From IMG/VR virus record IMGVR_UViG_3300021092_000222, positions 1-23,245 of that record: a DNA stretch of 23,245 nt. One strand, written 5' to 3'. Positions within the stretch are counted from its first letter, which is position 1; each line of letters opens with the position of its first letter. Below are positions 1 through 4,510 of the stretch, one piece after another. The notes below the pieces were generated by a model that saw only the letters and a list, made by a program, of their open reading frames with translations, made no database searches and was not told the DNA's origin. Origin of the DNA: a virus. The translations under genes and the position numbers were made by a program.

Positions 1-712
1 AGAAGCTGTCTGCATCCGGCACCAGCAAACCGATCAATTCTTGCTTGTCTTCTGATAACGCCAAAAACCGCTTCAGTCGTTGGGCGATGGCCTGCATATG
101 TGTCCAATGATCTTGGACACCTTCCAACTGATAGACGGCGATCTTCTTTGGTGATGCGTAGGCAAATCGGCAGATGTTATTTGTATTGACAATGTACCCA
201 CAGCCCTGGCGCGCATGGGCGCTAGAAATCTGGCCAGGCACGCGCTCGGTCGTTTTCAGGTCCAGCACCAAGCCGTGTTCCTGCCAATAGAAATCCAGAT
301 AGCCAACCAAGTCTGGCAGCCCTTCGCCCAGCGGCTTGCTGATCCGGTGCTGGTGCTGCCCTTCTTCTGGCGGTGTCGGGCGGCCATATTGGCGGAGTTC
401 CGCCAGCGCAACTGGTACAGTGTCTTGTACCACTTTACGCTGCGCTTCCCGGCGCGGATCACCGGATAAGGCAGTGAGCCGGTCATACTCGGCCAGGGCG
501 ACTGCAACGCAATCATCCACCGGCTTCTCAGGCTCGAACAGCCCGGCTGACACGCCGGCCTCGATAGCGGAGCCGCGATGGGCGGAGGCACCAACCGGCA
601 GGCGGCGTTTGAGCAGATAGGACATCGCCCAGGCAGCGGGCTGCGCTGCGTAGGTGTTGAGGCTGCTGGCGGATAGGTGGCCAATCCCATGGGTGGCGAA
701 GGGATCAGTCAT
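1..712 (-). CDS. PD-(D/E)XK superfamily nuclease (RecB/Cas4-like phage exonuclease), 3' end outside window
   Basis: An open frame starts at ATG 712 and runs off the left edge without a stop; 237 codons are visible. The family hydrolyses DNA with a metal-dependent PD-(D/E)XK core and serves phage recombination or DNA processing. Visible motifs are an N-terminal HLSASSLNTY segment (residues 12-21), a helix with H45 and E51 (HRGSAIEAG), GYLDF with D140, the DLKTT strand with D151 and K153, and a following helix with Q169 and Y173 (RQGCGY). The order H-E, D, DxK, QxxxY is that of RecB/Cas4-like PDDEXK_1 nucleases. The start overlaps the stop of the RusA gene by 8 bases, so the two are co-transcribed and probably coupled. 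The missing C-terminus could carry more helices or an iron-sulfur cluster as in Cas4; that cannot be judged here. The fold is fairly sure, the exact substrate is not. Confidence 0.85.
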   Translation of the reverse strand, partial: MTDPFATHGIGHLSASSLNTYAAQPAAWAMSYLLKRRLPVGASAHRGSAIEAGVSAGLFEPEKPVDDCVAVALAEYDRLTALSGDPRREAQRKVVQDTVPVALAELRQYGRPTPPEEGQHQHRISKPLGEGLPDLVGYLDFYWQEHGLVLDLKTTERVPGQISSAHARQGCGYIVNTNNICRFAYASPKKIAVYQLEGVQDHWTHMQAIAQRLKRFLALSEDKQELIGLLVPDADSF

Positions 713-1118
713 TGGCTTTGTATTCTCCCACACTCAAGATATAGCCCGGCTTCGCGCCATAGGCTTTGCACAAATCCAGCTTCACAATCTGGCTATCATC
801 GGTCCAGAGAACGCCGTTGGCGGCGTCCAGCACCAGTTTACAGATATTGTCCAAATCGGGCTTCCCGGTTGGCGAGATTAGCCCGGCCAGGGCGTTGGCC
901 TGTTTTGCCTTCGACCACGATTCCGGGATAGGCATGATGGCGAAAATCGAAACGTCCAATGGACCGATTTTCGGGGTCACGCTTAGGGTTAAAAAATAGT
1001 CGATTATTTTCCCCTCTGCCTCCCGCGTCTTGGCTGGCGTATAAGCCCGGCCCCGCCGCGTGATGCGCGGGCGGCCCTTGGCCACTGGCACGAAAGGTAT
1101 GGCGATAGTCAATTTCAA
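705..1118 (-). CDS. rusA: RusA family Holliday-junction resolvase
   Basis: RusA enzymes are small homodimeric endonucleases that cut four-way DNA junctions symmetrically; phages use them in recombination and to clear branched DNA before packaging. The 137-residue product has the family's N-terminal IPFVPVAKGRPRITRRG segment (basic, DNA-binding) and the KPDLDNICKLVLDAANG segment, with D88, D90 and K94 followed by D107/D108 (WTDDSQIVKL). These match the acidic triad plus lysine of RusA. I chose TTG at 1118 because a GGGGGA Shine-Dalgarno lies 4 bases upstream (1123-1128). TTG at 1133 would add five residues and TTG at 1112 would drop two; no ATG is available near the conserved N-terminus. It lies between a small HTH gene upstream and the PD-(D/E)XK nuclease downstream, which it overlaps, giving a recombination module. 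Confidence 0.88.
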   Translation of the reverse strand: MKLTIAIPFVPVAKGRPRITRRGRAYTPAKTREAEGKIIDYFLTLSVTPKIGPLDVSIFAIMPIPESWSKAKQANALAGLISPTGKPDLDNICKLVLDAANGVLWTDDSQIVKLDLCKAYGAKPGYILSVGEYKAND

Positions 1119-1192
1119 GGGAATCCCCCGCAAAGCGAACGAAGGGAGAAGAAAGCCCGGCGGGGGAATGATGCCAGCACGGCACCAATTGA

Positions 1193-1237
1193 CCGGCAGC
1201 CTGTCGCTGGCTCGCTAGTAAAGCGCCAGGCTGCCGG
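1193..1237. repeat. 11-bp perfect inverted repeat (hairpin) between HTH gene and rusA
   Basis: CCGGCAGCCTG at 1193-1203 pairs with CAGGCTGCCGG at 1227-1237. After one mismatch the stem continues for four pairs (1205-1208 with 1222-1225). It is the main structure in the 1134-1256 gap, which otherwise holds no convincing gene. Neither side has a run of T, so it is not a canonical intrinsic terminator. It could be an attenuator, a messenger processing or stability element, or a protein-binding site. Confidence 0.6.
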
Positions 1238-1256
1238 GCGCGCGGCGTGTGGGAGG

Positions 1257-1532
1257 CTAATCACCGCGCGCAGCCCTGTTAGGCAGATGTCCGTTTAGAA
1301 ATCCCGTGCAGACATGTGCCCAGATCTGTCCGTAATTATAATCATCGCTTTGGCACATTTCCATAATGGCCGCGACTTGTGTGAGTGGTGGTGCGGTACC
1401 AGCGTTCCGATACGTTAGCCATATTAACCACCGGCCAGCGGTGGGGACGGATACGCCGCAGCGTTCCGCCAGGTCTTTCAGGGTAAAGCCGTTGCTGCGT
1501 AGCAGGCGGCGATAAGGGATATGGTCCAACAT
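1257..1532 (-). CDS. Small helix-turn-helix DNA-binding protein (Cro/CI-like regulator candidate)
   Basis: This 91-residue protein carries a clear helix-turn-helix near its N-terminus. The stretch LLRSNGFTLKDLAERCGVS is followed by VPTAGRWL, the usual order of scaffold helix, turn and recognition helix. The rest (LTQVAAIMEMCQ, then an aromatic segment) resembles no family I can name. The frame can be extended to TTG 1553, but the first in-frame ATG is at 1532 and the HTH still begins right after it. I see no Shine-Dalgarno before either start. An upstream promoter-like pair would place the transcript start close to 1532, so a leaderless message is possible. It is transcribed away from the plus-strand regulator island, with an inverted repeat between, the usual place for an autoregulating repressor. 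Function as a repressor is inference. Confidence 0.7.
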   Translation of the reverse strand: MLDHIPYRRLLRSNGFTLKDLAERCGVSVPTAGRWLIWLTYRNAGTAPPLTQVAAIMEMCQSDDYNYGQIWAHVCTGFLNGHLPNRAARGD

Positions 1533-1538
1533 ACTGAC

Positions 1539-1567
1539 TACATGACATGCCAAAAAAATCGTGTCAA
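1539..1567 (-). promoter_or_regulatory. Promoter-like pair for leftward HTH/rusA/nuclease operon
   Basis: On the minus strand a perfect TTGACA -35 (1567-1562) is followed after 17 bases by CATGTA (1544-1539). CATGTA is a poor -10 hexamer but is preceded by TG at the extended -10 position (1547-1546). The expected transcript start, about seven bases on, falls at or next to the ATG at 1532. The -35 is convincing, the -10 weak. Confidence 0.4.
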
Positions 1568-1586
1568 GCGTATTTTTTCACTTGAC
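1563..1586. promoter_or_regulatory. Inverted repeat, candidate operator between divergent units
   Basis: GTCAAG (1563-1568) and CTTGAC (1581-1586) form a perfect 6-bp inverted repeat with a 12-base A/T-rich spacer. Each arm overlaps the -35 box of one of the two opposed promoter-like sequences, so a dimeric regulator bound here would control both directions. Arms this short can arise by chance; the placement is what makes it notable. Confidence 0.45.
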
Positions 1587-1611
1587 GGCTTATTTAATCC
1601 ATGAATATCGT
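1582..1611 (+). promoter_or_regulatory. Promoter-like pair for rightward regulator island
   Basis: TTGACG (1582-1587) is followed after 18 bases by TATCGT (1606-1611), matching 5 of 6 and 4 of 6 consensus positions. It would start a transcript near 1618, about 27 bases before the first gene. Confidence 0.4.
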
Positions 1612-1630
1612 TCGACAGGCAATCAAGCCT

Positions 1631-1637
1631 GGAGGGG
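1631..1637 (+). promoter_or_regulatory. Strong ribosome binding site deciding the start at 1645
   Basis: GGAGGGG sits 7 bases before ATG 1645. The open frame extends upstream to a GTG at 1561, but that codon lies inside the promoter/operator region and has no such site. The ATG is therefore the start. Confidence 0.75.
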
Positions 1638-1644
1638 AACTATC

Positions 1645-1758
1645 ATGGATTACTTGAAAAATCGCAGCGCGTCGTGGTGGATGCTGCGCGTTTTAGAAGG
1701 CATCGGCTTCGCGGCCTGCCTGCTGCTGATTATCGTGCTGATCACGTTGATTGGGTGA
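1645..1758 (+). CDS. 37-residue membrane peptide
   Basis: The product has a short charged N-terminus (MDYLKNRSASWW) and then one hydrophobic stretch from about residue 20 to the C-terminus (GFAACLLLIIVLITLIG), so it should be a single-pass inner-membrane peptide. It is the first gene of the plus-strand island, with the best Shine-Dalgarno in that operon, which suggests strong translation. The next gene begins 4 bases after its stop. No family recognised. Small membrane proteins in phage early operons may block superinfection or alter the envelope, but nothing here shows which. The upstream in-frame extension is unlikely to be translated. Confidence 0.6.
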   Translation: MDYLKNRSASWWMLRVLEGIGFAACLLLIIVLITLIG

Positions 1759-1762
1759 CGCG

Positions 1763-1993
1763 ATGCAGCGTCCACAGAAAACCACTTTGGAAGAACTGCG
1801 CGCCAGATTGGCGTTGGCGGAAGACGAGGTGATCCGCATTCAGTATGCGGATGATTTCTGCTTCAGCAACGGGTCGTATGATCGCGCAGTCAGGATACGG
1901 GATGAGTTCAAATACGCGGTGGAAGAAGCGGAGCAAGATGCCCGGCTTCTGGCTGCCGGAATTGCAACTGCAAGCGGGGAGCCAGGGGTATGA
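1763..1993 (+). CDS. Small helical protein of unknown function
   Basis: A 76-residue acidic protein, not recognised. Most of it is predicted helix by eye: TTLEELRARLALAEDEVIR has leucine/alanine spacing suited to a coiled coil, and FKYAVEEAEQDARLLAA forms a second amphipathic stretch, so a helical hairpin is plausible. ATG 1763 lies 4 bases after the stop of the membrane peptide; GGGTGA (1753-1758) is a weak ribosome site, so translation may depend on coupling. Its stop overlaps the next start as ATGA. An in-frame TTG at 1751 would add four residues. Confidence 0.6.
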   Translation: MQRPQKTTLEELRARLALAEDEVIRIQYADDFCFSNGSYDRAVRIRDEFKYAVEEAEQDARLLAAGIATASGEPGV

Positions 1994-2319
1994 ATAAGAT
2001 CGAAATCTTGAAGATGGCTTTTGAAAAGGCAGAGAACGCCCAGGAAGCTATGAGTGTGGCGCGGCAGATGGCGGCGTTCCTTAATGAAGGCGAGCCAATC
2101 AAAACCGCCAAATTGATTTTGGAACCGTTGCCACGCGAGGAACGGATAAAACGCCGTGTCTGGACCGAGAACGATATTGAAACGCTGATTAAATTCGTGC
2201 GGCAAGGTAAAAGTCTTCCAGAAATCGCGATATTGATGAAGCGCAGCCATAAATCAGTTCACATGGCGATTTATAAGCTAAGTTCTGGTCGCCCGATCGG
2301 AAAGCCAAAAGCCGCATGA
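1990..2319 (+). CDS. SANT/GcrA-like HTH DNA-binding protein
   Basis: A 109-residue protein with two parts. Residues 1-45 are helical, and residues about 55-97 form a Myb/SANT-type or GcrA-like tri-helical domain: RRVWTENDIETLIKFVRQG, then KSLPEIAILMKRSHKSV and HMAIYKL. The W-T-x-x-x-x-E...L...G.S..EIA....RS..SV pattern is typical of small phage and alphaproteobacterial DNA-binding proteins such as the GcrA N-terminus. It probably regulates transcription. It is joined by ATGA overlaps to the genes before and after, so it belongs to the same messenger. GcrA itself is longer and has a C-terminal sigma-70 contact domain, which is absent here. Confidence 0.72.
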   Translation: MNKIEILKMAFEKAENAQEAMSVARQMAAFLNEGEPIKTAKLILEPLPREERIKRRVWTENDIETLIKFVRQGKSLPEIAILMKRSHKSVHMAIYKLSSGRPIGKPKAA

Positions 2320-2738
2320 CCCGCGCCGTAAAGGTCAACATCCTAAAGACAGATAACAACCCAAAGCGGGCTGATCTGTTTGTGGAGATAGACGACATAT
2401 CATCGCCAGTGTGGAAGCCCATCGCCGCCTTCGCCAGCTTGAAGGCGGCGGCACGGTGGCTGGAGGATGAAGGGTTTAAGTACGTTCATGGCAGTAATGG
2501 AATCTGGATCAATGACACCGCAGCAAAGAGAAAGAATGGTGCGCCTGACGCGGGTGTTCCATCTAGCAAAGGAAGCCCTGGAAGCCAGGGCGGTGAGAGT
2601 GAACAACAACAGGCCTGTGGAGTTCGACGCATTGCGGGAAAACTGGGACGTTTGGGTGCGACTCTCCGTCCCGGAAACCGCCATGTGGCGGGCGATACGG
2701 GAAGTGGAGAACCAAATCAGGGAAACGTGGGGAGATGA
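2316..2738 (+). CDS. Hypothetical protein; second half overlaps another frame (overlap or frameshift)
   Basis: A 140-residue frame starting in an ATGA overlap with the SANT-like gene. Residues 1 to about 72 look like a real globular protein (LFVEIDDISSPVWKPIAAF, then AARWLEDEGFKYVHGSNGIW). From about residue 73 the sequence turns into Gly/Ser/Arg-rich text that looks like an out-of-frame reading, and over the same bases the +1 frame (2512-2742) looks coding. Either this is an intact gene overlapping the next for about 220 bases, or a frameshift, natural or from assembly, joins the two into one protein of about 140-150 residues. No family recognised. Confidence 0.5.
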   Translation: MTRAVKVNILKTDNNPKRADLFVEIDDISSPVWKPIAAFASLKAAARWLEDEGFKYVHGSNGIWINDTAAKRKNGAPDAGVPSSKGSPGSQGGESEQQQACGVRRIAGKLGRLGATLRPGNRHVAGDTGSGEPNQGNVGR

Positions 2739-2742
2739 ATAA
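2512..2742 (+). CDS. Hypothetical helical protein in +1 frame over the previous gene
   Basis: Starting at ATG 2512 this frame gives 76 residues with natural composition: TPQQRERMVRLTRVFHLAK and EALEARAVRV form helices, followed by a Trp-rich segment (ALRENWDVWVRLSVPE) and a charged C-terminal helix. The start is uncertain: in-frame ATGs exist at 2467, 2488, 2497, 2512 and 2536, none with a good Shine-Dalgarno. This is one reason to suspect that it is the downstream half of a frameshifted gene. Its stop overlaps the beginning of the zinc-ribbon regulator. Not recognised. Confidence 0.5.
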   Translation: MTPQQRERMVRLTRVFHLAKEALEARAVRVNNNRPVEFDALRENWDVWVRLSVPETAMWRAIREVENQIRETWGDE

Positions 2743-3133
2743 TCAGCCTGATTTATTTGAATATCAGACCGAACAAGAAGCCCGCCTGCCACCAGTTCGC
2801 CATGGGCCAGGCCGTGCGGTGAATCCAGAGGTGCGGCGGCAGAGGGACGAATGGATTGCCGCTGCCCTGCAACGCGGCGAAACCTTGGCGCAGATCGCCA
2901 AGGTCGCCGGCGTCTCAACAGACACGGTGAAACGGTGGAGAGATAAAACCCATTTCTCCAACAAGTTTGAAAACCGATTTGATAAGGAACGAAAGTGCCT
3001 GTCCTGCCAAACCATGTTTTGGTCTGAGGGGCCACACAATCGCATGTGCGTAAACTGCCGGTTTAACCGGAGTTCAAATCCCTACGAGCCTGGGGCGCAT
3101 GGCAACTCTGGTAAGCAGCGCAGCAGGCTATAA
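2735..3133 (+). CDS. HTH plus zinc-ribbon transcriptional regulator
   Basis: A 132-residue protein with two DNA-related modules. Residues 47-69 form a homeodomain-like HTH (GETLAQIAKVAGVSTDTVKR). Residues 86-109 form a C4 zinc ribbon with C88, C91, C105 and C108 in the arrangement CLSC-x13-CVNC. The SEGPHNRMC segment is one I have seen in small alphaproteobacterial and phage regulators. The N-terminus contains QPDLF (residues 4-8), which fits the pentapeptide used to bind the DNA polymerase sliding clamp. It is the last gene of the plus-strand island, overlapping the stops of both frames before it. Its stop TAA overlaps the A-tract of the terminator that ends the opposing late operon. A role as activator or repressor of late or early genes is inference. 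Confidence 0.75.
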   Translation: MNNQPDLFEYQTEQEARLPPVRHGPGRAVNPEVRRQRDEWIAAALQRGETLAQIAKVAGVSTDTVKRWRDKTHFSNKFENRFDKERKCLSCQTMFWSEGPHNRMCVNCRFNRSSNPYEPGAHGNSGKQRSRL

Positions 3134-3160
3134 AAAAAAGACCCGGCACGGGGCCGGGTC
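3132..3160 (-). terminator. Intrinsic terminator of the leftward late operon
   Basis: The hairpin stem GACCCGGC (3140-3147) pairs with GCCGGGTC (3153-3160) around a 5-base loop. Read on the minus strand it is followed by eight T (3139-3132), the textbook rho-independent layout. On the plus strand the hairpin is followed by AGTTTGG rather than a T run, so it would stop rightward transcription less well. The remaining gap, 3161-3219, holds only a short GCCTG-TCGC-CAGGC hairpin near 3194-3207. Confidence 0.88.
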
Positions 3161-3219
3161 AGTTTGGAAAGGAGGGAGAAAACGTCACATGCTGCCTGTC
3201 GCCAGGCGTTGCTGTTATA

Positions 3220-3363
3220 TCATTTCTTTTTGGATTTGCCAGCCTCTGCCATGCCAATGGCCTTGGCCTGCTTTTCGGATTTAACCACAGGCCCTTTCTT
3301 GGACCCGCTGCGCAGTTTACCGGCTTTGTATTCGCCCATGACTTTGCCCATTTTACCGTACAT
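3220..3363 (-). CDS. 47-residue basic DUF6496-like phage protein
   Basis: This frame is short but clear. The product starts MYGKMGKVMGEYKAGKLRSG, continues SKKGPVVKSEKQAKAIGMAE and ends AGKSKKK. The pattern of a basic N-terminus, K-L-R-S-G-S, V-K-S-x-K-Q-A-x-A-I-x-x-x-E and a Lys-rich tail matches the small DUF6496-type proteins common in marine and alphaproteobacterial phages; their role is unknown. The strong positive charge suggests DNA or RNA binding. ATG 3363 lies inside the end of the endolysin gene (overlap 3353-3363), and the gene is the last of the late operon, 60 bases before the terminator stem. Family assignment rests on recognition of the pattern only. Confidence 0.75.
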   Translation of the reverse strand: MYGKMGKVMGEYKAGKLRSGSKKGPVVKSEKQAKAIGMAEAGKSKKK

Positions 3364-3874
3364 CGTCTTGCATTTCCTTTGCTTTGGCTTCGACTTCATT
3401 TACGCGGCGAAGCCATCCGCGCCCGAAAACAGGGAAGGTCTTCAGCGATTTATAAAATCGCCGCCGTTCCTCTGAATACTGGCGGATTAGAGATAGTGTG
3501 TCCTGTTCCGCAACCGCCGCCAGAGTTTTTTTACCAATGCTTTTGTCGATTTGACTGCCGACAATTTCCTGAAGCATCCTGCCAGCGCGACTAACGCCTG
3601 CATTAACGGCCATATCAAACACAGATAAATCAAGGCCATCAGGTAACCCATCGCCAGCAACGCGGTCCCAGTAATGGCGACGATAAATTGTTTCAACGTG
3701 TTCATCTGGTATGTTCCTCAATTCATCTTTGGTTGCCGGTCTTCCTAGGAAATTACTGTAGGTGGTGAGCGTTATGCCTTTCATAGTGGCGCCGCCCGGA
3801 TCGTCCTTATGGTCAGACCATCCACCTTCATGGTGAAGCACCACTTCCAGGCAAGCAGAGAAATTACCCTTCAT
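3353..3874 (-). CDS. Endolysin, glycoside hydrolase family 108 (N-acetylmuramidase)
   Basis: A 173-residue lysozyme that cleaves the glycan chain of peptidoglycan to release progeny. The N-terminus holds the GH108 signature: VVLHHEGGWSDHKDDPGGAT with catalytic E16 in the EGG motif, then MKGITLTTY. The C-terminal half (GRMLQEIVG, then SIGKKTLAAV) fits the peptidoglycan-binding domain that usually accompanies GH108. There is no signal peptide or membrane anchor, so export should depend on the holin. The frame continues upstream to 3967, but ATG 3874 overlaps the holin stop as ATGA and begins exactly where family members begin. Order holin, endolysin, small basic protein ends the late operon. 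Confidence 0.9.
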   Translation of the reverse strand: MKGNFSACLEVVLHHEGGWSDHKDDPGGATMKGITLTTYSNFLGRPATKDELRNIPDEHVETIYRRHYWDRVAGDGLPDGLDLSVFDMAVNAGVSRAGRMLQEIVGSQIDKSIGKKTLAAVAEQDTLSLIRQYSEERRRFYKSLKTFPVFGRGWLRRVNEVEAKAKEMQDDVR

Positions 3875-4263
3875 CGGCGCCGCATTGCCTCCACCACGGC
3901 GGGGGCTATCTTCTCTGCCGAACGCCCAATGACGTAGCCACCAAGACCGATTTCCACGATAGACCACAACTTTAGCGCCTCTGCTTCCGAAATACCTGGC
4001 GCGCTATAGCCCATCCACCGGGCCACAATCATCCCGGTAAGCGTCAACATTACAATTGGACGCCATGTGGCGGTAAGCCAATGTTCAGACTGGGCTTCAG
4101 TTTTCACCACATCAGCGGCGGCCTGTTCAATCTGGGCACTGCGCTGCATCAGCATCATTTGCGCTTCGGCTTCGGCTTTAGCCTGCCCTTCTGAATCTGG
4201 GATAACCTTTTTGATAATGTCTCCCAGGATGGGGGCCAAAACAGGCAGTAGGGCGGCAATCAT
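3871..4263 (-). CDS. Holin, gene-transfer-agent 3TM type
   Basis: A 130-residue membrane protein of the three-helix holin family known from gene transfer agents and alphaproteobacterial phages. An N-terminal hydrophobic helix (residues 3-20, ALLPVLAPILGDIIKKVI) is followed by a charged, Gln/Ala-rich segment, then the characteristic HWLTATWRPIVMLTLTGM segment running into IVARW, and a last helix with LWSIVEIGLGGYVIGRSAEK. The W-R-P-I-V and GLGGYVIGRS-x-EK motifs are family hallmarks. It would form the inner-membrane pore that lets out the endolysin encoded directly downstream. Both junctions are ATGA overlaps. A second small membrane protein lies at 13277-13459, so lysis may use more than one. 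Confidence 0.88.
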   Translation of the reverse strand: MIAALLPVLAPILGDIIKKVIPDSEGQAKAEAEAQMMLMQRSAQIEQAAADVVKTEAQSEHWLTATWRPIVMLTLTGMIVARWMGYSAPGISEAEALKLWSIVEIGLGGYVIGRSAEKIAPAVVEAMRRR

Positions 4264-4508
4264 TCGTCTTCCACCTCCTCAGATTTAATCCACATTTCCG
4301 AATAAGCCTGATCCGAAAGACCCCGCAGTACCGCATGGGAGTAGGGAACAGCCCCGTATTTATACCCGGCTGGCGTTTCCCAAACCACCATGATCGCCAC
4401 CGCGCCATCTGCCAGGGCGGTGGAGATCATCTGCTGGGCGGCCTCGGCAAAACCAACCTCATGGTGTTCGCCAGGCTCGTCCGAATCGACAACCTTTATA
4501 CGGCGCAT
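4260..4508 (-). CDS. Small acidic protein of unknown function
   Basis: An 82-residue protein, not assigned to a named family. It opens with a beta-like MRRIKVVDS, then a helix (FAEAAQQMISTALADGA), a hydrophobic strand (VAIMVVWETP), a GYKYGAVPYSHAVLRGL segment and a very acidic end (KSEEVEDE). The alpha-beta layout recalls small phage proteins of 70-90 residues with no known role. The frame can be extended to 4568, but ATG 4508 has a GGGG ribosome site about 6 bases upstream and follows the phosphoesterase stop, so it is preferred. It overlaps the holin start as ATGA. Its place before the holin could suggest a lysis-timing role, but nothing in the sequence shows it. Confidence 0.65.
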   Translation of the reverse strand: MRRIKVVDSDEPGEHHEVGFAEAAQQMISTALADGAVAIMVVWETPAGYKYGAVPYSHAVLRGLSDQAYSEMWIKSEEVEDE

Positions 4509-4510
4509 TT

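Noticed and set aside
256-690. 144-residue minus-strand frame near the left edge
   Set aside because: It is a shifted frame of the PD-(D/E)XK nuclease gene, which has all motifs and no stop from 712 to base 1.
838-1188. 116-residue minus-strand frame
   Set aside because: Shifted frame over rusA; the RusA motifs are in the other frame.
2400-3035. 211-residue minus-strand frame
   Set aside because: It is antisense to the HTH/zinc-ribbon and preceding genes, has Arg/Ser-rich unnatural composition, and the plus-strand frames have ATGA coupling and recognisable domains.
3189-3284. Plus-strand ATG with a fine GGAGGGAG site upstream
   Set aside because: The 31-residue product is antisense to the small basic gene, Cys/Trp/Pro-rich, and unlike any phage peptide I know.
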